Source of the DNA: Muribaculaceae bacterium
Lineage (GTDB): Bacteria; Bacteroidota; Bacteroidia; Bacteroidales; Muribaculaceae
Direction: 5' to 3'
NCBI GenBank assembly: GCA_016287065.1
Contig: JAEEVB010000016.1
Location: forward strand, 1-16,209
Length of the DNA stretch: 16,209 bases
Both the position numbers and the translations under genes were made by a program. Below, in pieces: positions 6,741-13,442 of the stretch; within the stretch, counting starts at the first letter, position 1; the number at the start of each line of letters is the position of its first letter. The notes below the pieces were generated by a model. The model searched no databases, was not told the origin of the DNA, and worked only from the letters and a program-made list of their open reading frames with translations.

Positions 6741-7415
6741 ATGAAGAAACTGTTTATACTGGCAATGATGCTTATGATGGGGGCCGCAGGTTATGCCGCC
6801 GATAATGACAAGGACACCCTGGTGATGTTCAGGTCTGGTCAAGGTGTGGGATCGTTTGACATAAAATATGTGCCCGCCACCGGTGAAACACGCAGCATCA
6901 AGATGAGGCTGCTCGATGCTTATACCCTTCAACCGCTTCAAGAGAAAATGGAAGACCTCGACGCAAGTGACCTTCAGGCTCAACCCCACGGGCGTGGTCT
7001 GGTGCGCCTGCTGCGCAACCCTGGGCGCGTGAATCTGGGCGCACACGAGATAAACGAGGATGGTACCTTTGAGGTTGACGGCCTCGAACCCACCTACTTT
7101 GACGAGGCAACCCAACAATTCAAAAACACCTACTGCATCACAGCAGCCAGCAGCAACTACGGCTACATTGCCGTGCCCTTCTATTCTAACGTAGAGAATG
7201 GCAACATCGAGTGCGAAATTCTGTTCAAGAGAACGACAGACATCTTTGACGTGAACTGCGACCGCCAAGTGAACGTAACCGATGTCACAACCCTGGTGAA
7301 CATGATACTGGAGGTTGTCCCCAAGAGAGTGGTGCTGGGTGATGTGGACAAGAACGGACGCGTTAATGTGAGCGACATCACCGCACTGATCAATCACATT
7401 CTGGGCAATGAATAA
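6741..7415 (+). CDS. Small secreted protein with C-terminal type I dockerin
   Basis: A 224-residue protein with a clear signal peptide (MKKLFILAMMLMMGAAGYAA, cleavage near residue 20). The C-terminus is a two-repeat dockerin: the calcium loop-helix units at 170-190 (DVNCDRQVNVTDVTTLVNMI) and 201-221 (DVDKNGRVNVSDITALINHI) each show D-x-[ND]-x-[DN]-x-x-V-[NT]-x-x-D followed by L-x-x-x-I-L. The middle (about 25-165) is not recognised and shows no glycosidase or protease motif. Dockerins bind cohesins in clostridial cellulosomes, but in Bacteroidetes they often occur alone on surface or secreted proteins. No cohesin is seen in the window. The stop overlaps the start of the following U32 gene by 8 bp, so the two are translationally linked. 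Confidence 0.82.
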   Translation: MKKLFILAMMLMMGAAGYAADNDKDTLVMFRSGQGVGSFDIKYVPATGETRSIKMRLLDAYTLQPLQEKMEDLDASDLQAQPHGRGLVRLLRNPGRVNLGAHEINEDGTFEVDGLEPTYFDEATQQFKNTYCITAASSNYGYIAVPFYSNVENGNIECEILFKRTTDIFDVNCDRQVNVTDVTTLVNMILEVVPKRVVLGDVDKNGRVNVSDITALINHILGNE

Positions 7416-8679
7416 GAGTGCCACACTGAGCCGCAACGACTTCGAAATCATGGCTCCGGTAGGGTCGTGGGAGAGCCTGATTGCTGCCCATCAGGGCGGT
7501 GCCGATGCCATCTACTTTGGCATCGAGGGGCTGAATATGCGTTCGAAATCGAGCGTGAATTTCACACTCAACGACCTGAAAACCATAGCCCAGTGGTGCC
7601 ACGAGCACGGCATGAAGAGCTACCTGACGGTGAACACCATCGTCTATGACGAGGATGTAGCCTACATGCGCCAGATTATTGACGCGGCACGCGAGGCCCA
7701 AGTGAGCGCCATCATCGCCAGCGACATGGCCGCCATACAATATGCCCGCCAAACGGGCGTGGAGGTGCACATCAGCACGCAGGTGAATGTGAGCAACAGC
7801 GAGGCGGTGCGTTTCTACTCACAATGGGCCGATGTGATGGTGATGGCCCGCGAACTCAACCTAGACCAGGTGCGCAAAATTCATGAAACCATCGTGAGCG
7901 ACCAGCTGTGTGGCCCCCACGGCAAACCCGTGCGCATCGAGATGTTTTGTCACGGTGCCCTGTGCATGGCTGTGAGCGGCAAGTGCTACCTGAGTCTGCA
8001 CGAGACAGGAGCCAGCGCCAACCGTGGTGCCTGCCGCCAGATATGCCGCCGCGGCTATGTGGTGACCGACCGCGAAACGGGCGATGAACTCGCCATCGAT
8101 AACAAATATATCATGAGTCCCAAAGACCTGAAAACCATCCACTTCCTCAACAAGATGGTGGATGCCGGCGTGCGCGTGTTCAAGATCGAAGGGCGTGCCC
8201 GCGGCCCCGAGTATGTGCGCACCGTGGTGAGCTGCTACAACGAAGCGCTCAACGCCATTGTCGACGGCACCTACGGCAACGAGGAGCAGATTCAGCAGTG
8301 GGACGAGCGCCTGAGCCGCGTGTTTAACCGCGGTTTCTGGAACGGCTACTACCTGGGGCAGCGCCTGGGCGAGTGGAGTGCCAAATATGGTTCCAGTGCC
8401 ACACGCGTCAAGTCGTACGCTGCCAAGGGCGTGCGCTACTTCAGCAATCTGGGCGTGGCCGAGTTCCTCATGGAGGCTGGCGAACTGCATGTGGGCGACA
8501 ACATTCTCATCATTGGGCCCACCACCGGCGCCGTGCCGCTCACTGTGGAGGAAATCAGGGTAGACCTCAAACCCGTGGAAAAGACCGTGAAAGGCGAACG
8601 CTTCTCCATCAAAACCGATGTGAAAGTGCGCCCCAGCGACAAAATCTACCTCTGGAAAGAAGTCACCCCCACCCCATAA
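7408..8679 (+). CDS. Peptidase U32 family protein (RlhA/TrhP-like RNA hydroxylation family)
   Basis: A 423-residue cytoplasmic protein. Residues 14-165 form the TIM-barrel-like U32 domain (IMAPVGSWESLIAAHQGGAD, STQVNVSN). The family's iron-sulfur cysteines are all present: C186 and C193 in HGALCMAVSGKC, then C209 and C213 in ACRQICRR. The segment FKIEGRARGPEYV and a C-terminal beta-barrel-like part (GDNILIIGPTTGAVP) follow. E. coli relatives RlhA and TrhP introduce hydroxyl groups into 23S rRNA or tRNA using prephenate. Which substrate this one uses cannot be told from sequence, and older annotations call it a collagenase-like protease. ATG 7408 overlaps the dockerin gene; an internal ATG at 7450 (MAPVGSWES) is an alternative start that would leave a 34-bp gap. 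A terminator-like hairpin follows at 8724-8756. Confidence 0.88.
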   Translation: MNKSATLSRNDFEIMAPVGSWESLIAAHQGGADAIYFGIEGLNMRSKSSVNFTLNDLKTIAQWCHEHGMKSYLTVNTIVYDEDVAYMRQIIDAAREAQVSAIIASDMAAIQYARQTGVEVHISTQVNVSNSEAVRFYSQWADVMVMARELNLDQVRKIHETIVSDQLCGPHGKPVRIEMFCHGALCMAVSGKCYLSLHETGASANRGACRQICRRGYVVTDRETGDELAIDNKYIMSPKDLKTIHFLNKMVDAGVRVFKIEGRARGPEYVRTVVSCYNEALNAIVDGTYGNEEQIQQWDERLSRVFNRGFWNGYYLGQRLGEWSAKYGSSATRVKSYAAKGVRYFSNLGVAEFLMEAGELHVGDNILIIGPTTGAVPLTVEEIRVDLKPVEKTVKGERFSIKTDVKVRPSDKIYLWKEVTPTP

Positions 8680-8723
8680 AAAAGCATTGTTTGCATACCT
8701 AAACTTATAAGTAAGCAATAATA

Positions 8724-8756
8724 GGCGTTTTCAAAGATTTTATCCTAAAAAACGCC
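8724..8756 (+). terminator. Terminator-like hairpin after the U32 gene
   Basis: GGCGTTTT (8724-8731) is a perfect complement to AAAACGCC (8749-8756), separated by 17 bases. It lies 45 bp after the U32 stop. The T-run falls inside the stem on the plus strand, so termination may be bidirectional or inefficient. Confidence 0.45.
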
Positions 8757-8763
8757 CAATAGA

Positions 8764-9003
8764 AGACACCCCACCCAAGTGCTACATCACAACACCATTC
8801 TAAACGTGCTGAAACGCTTAAGGACGTTGATACTAAAAGCTGTAAGTCTTGGTCATATGAGTCGCGACGCTGACCCTTTCTTGAATTATAGGTTTAAATG
8901 GATACCTACGACCAAGGACAAACTTGACGAGGCTGAAATCGGCAAGACTTTCACAAAAACCATGCCCATGAAACGACATCAGCGAATAGTTACTATTCAC
9001 TGA
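8764..9003 (+). pseudogene. Remnant of a tyrosine-type integrase
   Basis: A frame open until TGA 9001-9003 gives about 75 residues that look like the joint between the SAM-like core-binding domain and the catalytic domain of Bacteroidetes tyrosine recombinases. It shows HHNTILNVLKRLRTLILKAV, then RDADPFLNYRFKW, then TKDKLDEAEI, and finally KTMPMKRHQRI, which resembles the usual start of the catalytic domain (K-P-M-P-x-x-R-L-x-R-V-R). The N-terminal DNA-binding domain and the R-H-R-Y catalytic part are absent, so it cannot be active. The left edge is uncertain and no good start codon exists (GTG 8779 at best). It lies in the otherwise gene-free 487 bp between the U32 and porin genes, with a hairpin on each side. 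I recognise the pattern; only an alignment would prove it. Confidence 0.55.
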
Positions 9004-9040
9004 TGAATTTTGGGTGACGCAATGACGAAGTCAGGATTTT

Positions 9041-9070
9041 CAAAGACGGTGCCAATTGACACCGCCTTTG
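9041..9070. terminator. Hairpin between integrase remnant and porin promoter
   Basis: CAAAGACGGTG (9041-9051) pairs with CACCGCCTTTG (9060-9070), with one A-C mismatch and an 8-base loop. It has no U tail. It may be an old terminator or the end of the mobile element that carried the integrase. Confidence 0.4.
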
Positions 9071-9100
9071 AAGTTTGTTGACCTAATTACAGGCCACTTT

Positions 9101-9131
9101 TTTGGGCGATATGTATTTTTTTGTATTTTTG
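9101..9131 (+). promoter_or_regulatory. Porin promoter, full -33/-7 match
   Basis: TTTG at 9101-9104, a 19-bp spacer, then TATTTTTG at 9124-9131. This fits the Bacteroidetes pattern well. The -7 box ends 35 bp before ATG 9167. Confidence 0.65.
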
Positions 9132-9166
9132 TCATCTTAAAAATAATAATTTAAAGACAAAATACT

Positions 9167-10396
9167 ATGAAACGTGTTTTTTTAATGCTATTGTCGCTGG
9201 CGTGGCTTGTGCCCTGCGTGTGGGGCATGGACGAGGTGGCAATAACCGATAACAATGCTGGCGCTGAAGTCATTACAACCACAGAGAGCATTACAGCTAC
9301 TGACGCCTCAGTCGCTGCTGAGCCGTCGCAAAAAGATGGCGAGAAGAAGCCTCCTATCTTTACCAAGCCTAAATTCAGCGGATATGCTATAGGTTCCTAC
9401 CAGGCAACATTTCAGGAGGGAAATAACAGCAACACCTTCAATGTGAGAATTGTGAGAGTATCGCTCGAGGGAAAAATCCTCAACGAAATATACTACAAGG
9501 TGCAGGGCCAAATCAACGGCAACACCTCTACACTGGGAAGCAGTCCGCGCCTGGTTGACTATTTCATGGAGTGGCAGCGGTTTGACTTCTTTAAGGTGAA
9601 ATTTGGCCAGTTCAAGCGCCCGTTCACCTTTGAGAACCCTATGCACCCGCTTGACCAGGGTTTTATGTCCTACTCCCAGCCCATCTCGAAGCTGTCGGGC
9701 TTCAGCGACCGCACTGGCGAGCATGCCAGCAACGGCCGCGACATAGGTCTGCAGTTCCAGGGCGACTTCTTGAAAAACAAATCGGGCCGTTATCTGCTTC
9801 ACTACCAAGTGGGTGTATTCAACGGCCAGGGCATCAATGTGACCGATGTTGACAAGAAGAAAGACATCATTGGTGGCGTGTGGGTGATGCCAGTTGCAGG
9901 TCTCAGGATTGGCGCATTTGGTTGGGAAGGCTCTTATGCCCGCAAGGGTGGCGGTGAGGTGCTGAGCCTCAATAAGCACCGCTATGCCTTGAGTGCAGAA
10001 TATAAGAAAGCCGACCTCCAGCTCCGCGCTGAGTATATCCACTCCACTGGTTATGGCTTTGCCACCACCTACCAGAAGCCTGGCGACGCTAACGACCTTA
10101 CCATCAAGACCTATACCGACCGCGACGGCAACGAGATTGCCGCCAATAAGGCCGACGGCTTCTATGCCCTAGCCATCGTTCCTGTTTACCGCGACAAACT
10201 CATGGTGAAGGGTCGCTACGACCTCTATCGCCCCAGTGCCACTTGGCTTCATGCCAAGACCAACTATGAGATTGGTCTCAACTTCCGTTTCTGCAAGTAC
10301 TTTGAGATACAGTCGGAATATGTCTTCACCAACGACCGTTCCCTTGCCAAGCACAACTACAGCAGCGTGTATGTGCAAGTGAGCGTGAGATATTGA
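9167..10396 (+). CDS. Outer-membrane porin, phosphate-selective porin O/P (OprO/OprP) type
   Basis: A 409-residue protein. Residues 1-20 are a signal peptide (MKRVFLMLLSLAWLVPCVWG). A low-complexity Thr/Ala/Glu-rich linker runs to about 60, then comes a beta-barrel of alternating polar/hydrophobic strands ending in VYVQVSVRY, a typical C-terminal outer-membrane strand with an aromatic last residue. Family-like stretches include KFSGYAIGSYQATF, RIVRVSLEGKILNEIYYKVQ, FFKVKFGQFKRPFTFENP and GRDIGLQFQGDF. OprO/P-type porins form trimeric channels for small anions; in Bacteroidetes many are general or uncharacterised, so phosphate specificity should not be assumed. It has its own near-consensus promoter. 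dcuB follows after 135 bp, which would suit uptake of C4-dicarboxylates through both membranes, but the repeat-filled spacer makes co-transcription unproven. Confidence 0.85.
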   Translation: MKRVFLMLLSLAWLVPCVWGMDEVAITDNNAGAEVITTTESITATDASVAAEPSQKDGEKKPPIFTKPKFSGYAIGSYQATFQEGNNSNTFNVRIVRVSLEGKILNEIYYKVQGQINGNTSTLGSSPRLVDYFMEWQRFDFFKVKFGQFKRPFTFENPMHPLDQGFMSYSQPISKLSGFSDRTGEHASNGRDIGLQFQGDFLKNKSGRYLLHYQVGVFNGQGINVTDVDKKKDIIGGVWVMPVAGLRIGAFGWEGSYARKGGGEVLSLNKHRYALSAEYKKADLQLRAEYIHSTGYGFATTYQKPGDANDLTIKTYTDRDGNEIAANKADGFYALAIVPVYRDKLMVKGRYDLYRPSATWLHAKTNYEIGLNFRFCKYFEIQSEYVFTNDRSLAKHNYSSVYVQVSVRY

Positions 10397-10397
10397 G

Positions 10398-10439
10398 AGT
10401 TCAGAGTTCATAGTTCACAGTTCATAGTTTACAGTCTCA
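10398..10439. repeat. Heptad repeat block A (AGTTCAN, 5 copies plus a degenerate sixth)
   Basis: Tandem 7-mers beginning just after the porin stop: AGTTCAG, AGTTCAT, AGTTCAC, AGTTCAT, AGTTTAC, then the degenerate AGTCTCA. The last base varies while the first six are almost fixed. Confidence 0.9.
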
Positions 10440-10447
10440 ATTTTCAA

Positions 10448-10475
10448 CGATAAACGAAAAACGATAAACGAAAAA
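10448..10475. repeat. Heptad/14-mer repeat block B (CGATAAA + CGAAAAA, twice)
   Basis: CGATAAACGAAAAA is present twice in exact tandem (10448-10461 and 10462-10475). It can also be read as four 7-mers alternating CGATAAA and CGAAAAA. Confidence 0.9.
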
Positions 10476-10492
10476 AGTGCCGTCAGGCGCCC

Positions 10493-10527
10493 ACTTACCA
10501 CTTAAAACTTATAACTTAACACTTATA
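10493..10527. repeat. Heptad repeat block C (ACTTANN, 5 copies)
   Basis: Tandem 7-mers ACTTACC, ACTTAAA, ACTTATA, ACTTAAC, ACTTATA, ending 4 bp before the dcuB start codon. The ribosome-binding region of dcuB therefore lies inside the repeat. Confidence 0.9.
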
Positions 10528-10531
10528 CATT

Positions 10532-11989
10532 ATGTCAGCATTAATGATTTTACAGCTCTGCATCGTTCTTGCAGCGTTGTGGCTGGGCTCCCGATATGGC
10601 AGCTTGGCATTAGGCGCCATCTCTGGAATTGGCCTAGCGATTCTGGTGTTTGGGTTTGGCTTAGAACCTGGCACACCTCCAACCGATGTTATCTACATCA
10701 TCATTGCAGCAGTTACCTGCGCCGGCATTATGCAGGCGTCGGGAGGTATGGACTGGCTTATCCAGCTTGCCGAGAAGTTGCTGCGTAAGCACCCCGACCG
10801 CATCACTTTCCTTGCCCCATTATGCACCTTCTTCCTTACCGTGCTAGTGGGAACAGGACACGTTGTTTACACCTTGATGCCTATCATCTGCGACATCGCC
10901 ATCAAAAAGGGCATCCGTCCCGAGCGCCCTTGCGGTATCGCCAGCATCGCGTCACAGATTGGCATCACTTGCTCGCCAATTGCTGCTGCAGTGGTGGCAT
11001 TTATCACCATCTCAGGGTCTAACGGCTATGCCATCACCATTCCCAAAGTGCTCATGGTGACTATTCCTGCCTGTCTTCTTGGCATTATCATAGCATCGGT
11101 AGCCTCCTACAAACGAGGCAAGGACCTTGACAAAGACCCTGAGTTCCAAAAGAAGATTGCCGACCCCGAACAGCGCGTGTTCATCTACGGTAACAAGGCT
11201 ACTACTCTCGATAAGAAGATTGCTCCAGAGAGCAAGCGTGCCGTTTATATTTTCTTTGGAGCCTTGCTGGTAATTGTGTTCTTCGCTATTTTCCAAAACT
11301 GTCTGCCCGCTTATGAGACCGTCAAGGCAATTAAGGGGGCACCTGTAATGGAAATGCTGGGCGCCACTATAACTCCTGAACAATTTGCTAAGATTGAGGA
11401 AGTTGTGCCTGATGTGACAGAGGTGGTAATGAGTCCGTTGAAGATGAACCTTGTGATTCAGATTGTCATGATCACTGCTGCGGCATTGATGATAATCTTC
11501 TGCAAGACTTCTCCCAAGAAAGCCATCAGTGGTCCAGTATGGCAAAGTGGTATGGTTGCTGTTGTCGCCATCTATGGTATCGCTTGGCTCGCCGACACTT
11601 ATTTTGCCAACTACCTAAGCAATATTCAGGAGATGCTTGCTAGCATGGTAGAGCAATACCCGTGGTCGATAGCTTTTGCGTTCTTCTTAGTTTCGGTGCT
11701 TGTCAATTCGCAAGGTGCTGTTGTCGTGGCTATGCTGCCGCTGGCCTACAAGCTCGGCATTGACGGATGGGTACTGCTCGGCGTGCTGCCTTCGGTTTAT
11801 GGCTACTTCTTTATCCCCAATTATCCATCAGATATCGCCACAGTGAACTTCGACCGCACCGGAACAACAAAGATTGGCAAATATCTTCTTAATCACTCCT
11901 TTATGATGCCTGGCATGGTGCATACCGTTGTGGCATGCGTGGCAGGATATGTCATTGCTTATCTCTATCACTCAATGGGATGGATATGA
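10532..11989 (+). CDS. dcuB: Anaerobic C4-dicarboxylate antiporter, DcuB type
   Basis: A 485-residue, highly hydrophobic inner-membrane protein with about 10-12 transmembrane segments. It exchanges fumarate, malate or aspartate for succinate in anaerobic fumarate respiration. DcuB-like rather than DcuA-like stretches are GTGHVVYTLMPIICDIAIKK, GIRPERP, GKDLDKDPEFQKKI, then YGNKATTLDKK, and near the end YPSDIATVNFDRTGTTKIGK. Compared from memory with E. coli DcuB (446 residues), the extra length sits mainly in a loop of about 40 residues near 258-300 (PAYETVKAIKGAPVMEMLGA, then TITPEQFAKIEEVVPDVTEV). The start at ATG 10532 follows heptad repeats. The stop TGA is immediately followed by TGA and TAG, then by a transposase fragment in the opposite direction; the C-terminus (HSMGWI) looks intact. 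Confidence 0.93.
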   Translation: MSALMILQLCIVLAALWLGSRYGSLALGAISGIGLAILVFGFGLEPGTPPTDVIYIIIAAVTCAGIMQASGGMDWLIQLAEKLLRKHPDRITFLAPLCTFFLTVLVGTGHVVYTLMPIICDIAIKKGIRPERPCGIASIASQIGITCSPIAAAVVAFITISGSNGYAITIPKVLMVTIPACLLGIIIASVASYKRGKDLDKDPEFQKKIADPEQRVFIYGNKATTLDKKIAPESKRAVYIFFGALLVIVFFAIFQNCLPAYETVKAIKGAPVMEMLGATITPEQFAKIEEVVPDVTEVVMSPLKMNLVIQIVMITAAALMIIFCKTSPKKAISGPVWQSGMVAVVAIYGIAWLADTYFANYLSNIQEMLASMVEQYPWSIAFAFFLVSVLVNSQGAVVVAMLPLAYKLGIDGWVLLGVLPSVYGYFFIPNYPSDIATVNFDRTGTTKIGKYLLNHSFMMPGMVHTVVACVAGYVIAYLYHSMGWI

Positions 11990-11991
11990 TG

Positions 11992-12337
11992 ATAGACGTA
12001 TTCGCCTTTGAGCAGATAGAGTTTGTGCAGGAACTTCTGCTCACCCAGCTTTAAGCCGTTGAAGAGCCAGGAAGCCTTGATACACTTGCCGTTGCATGGT
12101 TTCTGCTGCCAGAAGTTCTGGCGGATGCGCAGGTAGTAGCGTATGCCACTGGCGTTGAGGTAGCCCGTCCAATGCTCGCCGACGAACTCGCGGTCGGCCA
12201 CCAGGCAGTCTATGCAGTCCTTGCCGAAGAGCCTGATGAAGCGCTCGATGATTTCAACACGCTCGGCGGTGTTGCTGTTGCCGCGCTTGGGCAGGAGACG
12301 GGACAGCAGAGGGAAGGCCACGTTCTTGTAGGTCACG
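11992..12337 (-). pseudogene. Internal fragment of an IS4-family transposase
   Basis: On the minus strand, from about 12336 to 11992, the translation is the central part of an IS4-type transposase of the kind common in Bacteroidales: VTYKNVAFPLLSRLLPKRGN (with SNTAER following), LFGKDCIDCLVADREFVGEH (the second catalytic Asp in ADREF), GIRYYLRIRQNFW, then KASWLFNGLKLGEQKF. Missing are the N-terminal part with the first catalytic Asp and the C-terminal part with the Glu motif, as well as any terminal inverted repeats. It is therefore an internal relic of about 345 bp, not a whole insertion. The frame extends artificially on both sides into host DNA (open from 12408 to 11968). One end abuts the dcuB stop, the other cuts the 3' end of the gene at 12853. 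Edges are good to about 10 bp. Confidence 0.85.
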
Positions 12338-12853
12338 CGGAGCGATAAGGAAATCGAACAAGGCTTTGTAGAAGCCGAAGTACTTGAATTGTCCGTTGCC
12401 GTTTCCATATGTGATTGTCTGTCTCACACTCACTCGGCTCTGATAATACCCTAAGATTCCTTCAACAAGTGTAAGAATATCAGTTGTGATGGGAACACAC
12501 AAGAATTCGGTGTAATATTGCACCGGGCCTCCAGCGGAGCAGTATGGCACAACTGAAGTGCCTATGTTTATTAGCAACGATGGAGCAATATTGTGGGGCG
12601 TTTGAACTTGAAGACGTTCATAGAGCACGTTTCGGAAAAACTCCACTGTGGTCATCTTGCATAAGCGGTCGTACACACCACGAATGAACTTGTCATCAAG
12701 ATTGGGTGCCATATAACTGATAACATCAAGTACATATTCCTTTCGCATATTTTGGAATTCCGACACCATCTTGGGAATATAGATGAAGTTGAAACCACTC
12801 AAACGAGACATCATCACAAGTAGCCGGAAGTCGTGTTCAAGTTGTTCATTCAT
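12254..12853 (-). pseudogene. Unrecognised gene, 3' end replaced by IS4 fragment (chimeric ORF)
   Basis: ATG 12853 opens a frame of 199 residues. Residues 1 to about 171 (MNEQLEHDFRLLVMMSRLSG to KALFDFLIA) are the original protein; from about 12338 onward the frame reads out-of-frame transposase DNA (PRDLQERGLPSAVPSPAQAR and on) until a chance stop at 12254. I do not recognise the family. The protein has no signal peptide or transmembrane segment, and is rich in aromatic and hydrophobic residues with a glycine-rich turn (TYGNGNGQFKYFG). No TAnnTTTG box is obvious upstream, and its base composition is more AT-rich than the neighbours. It could still be translated as a chimera, but loss of the natural C-terminus suggests decay. 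An intact homologue elsewhere would show how much is missing. Confidence 0.65.
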
Positions 12854-12980
12854 TAGTTATGATTTATCAATTTTCGTTCAAAAAATTGACGAAGCCATGC
12901 AAAAACCAGGAAATCTATCGAAAAACAACTGAAAGTCTTGGTTTTTGTTCATTTTTCACTGTTTTATAACAAAAATGCAT

Positions 12981-12988
12981 TAACTTTG
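12981..12988 (+). promoter_or_regulatory. -7 promoter box for the lipoprotein / zinc-ribbon pair
   Basis: TAACTTTG matches TAnnTTTG exactly, 33 bp before ATG 13022. The -33 region is a weak TGTTTT. The rest of the 168-bp divergent spacer is AT-rich with no other feature seen. Confidence 0.55.
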
Positions 12989-13021
12989 TAACAAACAACA
13001 ACAAATAAAGTAAGTTTAGAG

Positions 13022-13426
13022 ATGAAACCGTTTTTTACTTCATTGCTTATCGTTATGGCCGTGGCATCGTGCCGAGTGCATGGCGGGCCACCCAACACCG
13101 ACCATCTGGGACCAGAACCTGCGCCGCACAACGGCGTGTTTGTGTGCGACGGCGACACGCTCATTTTCAACGGCGACGGCAAGACCGTGACCTGGAGTTT
13201 TTCCAGCCCCGTCGACTCGTTGAGGGGCAAGGGCGAGGGTTCATACGTCTTCAAGATGCACCACGGAAAATTCCGCTACGACGCTGCCGAGTATTTCTCC
13301 ATCTACGACGGCAAGAAATCGCACACCTATCATACCGGCCCCGGCATGAACACCGAAGACCAAATCTCGTTCTACTACTTCGTGGGTGACGACCACCAAG
13401 AAAGAACTTTCAAGAAAGTGAAATAA
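13022..13426 (+). CDS. Small predicted lipoprotein, unknown function
   Basis: A 134-residue protein with a lipoprotein signal: MKPFFTSLLIVMAVASC, lipobox VASC with Cys17 as the lipid-attachment residue. It is therefore probably anchored to the inner or outer membrane. The mature part (about 115 residues) is beta-rich and aromatic (VFVCDGDTLIFNGDGKTVTW, then SYVFKMHHGKFRYDAAEYFS, then QISFYYFVGDD), suggesting one compact beta-sandwich or lipocalin-like domain. That fold is a guess; I recognise no family. It is the first gene of a likely two-gene operon: the zinc-ribbon membrane protein starts 16 bp after its stop. Confidence 0.75.
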   Translation: MKPFFTSLLIVMAVASCRVHGGPPNTDHLGPEPAPHNGVFVCDGDTLIFNGDGKTVTWSFSSPVDSLRGKGEGSYVFKMHHGKFRYDAAEYFSIYDGKKSHTYHTGPGMNTEDQISFYYFVGDDHQERTFKKVK

Positions 13427-13442
13427 TCATCATCTTTATATT

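Noticed and set aside
6702..7451. 249-residue open frame on the minus strand opposite the dockerin gene
   Set aside because: The plus strand carries a signal peptide, dockerin repeats and a promoter box. The antisense frame shows only mirrored, Val/His-rich sequence.
8703..8712. Perfect palindrome ACTTATAAGT as an attachment or operator site
   Set aside because: Ten AT-rich bases are expected by chance in this spacer, and no second copy was noticed beside the integrase remnant.
7861..8718. 285-residue open frame opposite the U32 gene
   Set aside because: Artefact of codon bias in a GC-rich gene; the U32 frame has all cluster cysteines.
9308..10042. 244-residue open frame opposite the porin gene
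   Set aside because: No recognisable motif or promoter; the porin frame has a signal peptide, barrel strands and a matched promoter.
10398..10527. CRISPR array
   Set aside because: The repeats are 7 bp with no unique spacers of 25-40 bp and there are no cas genes nearby.
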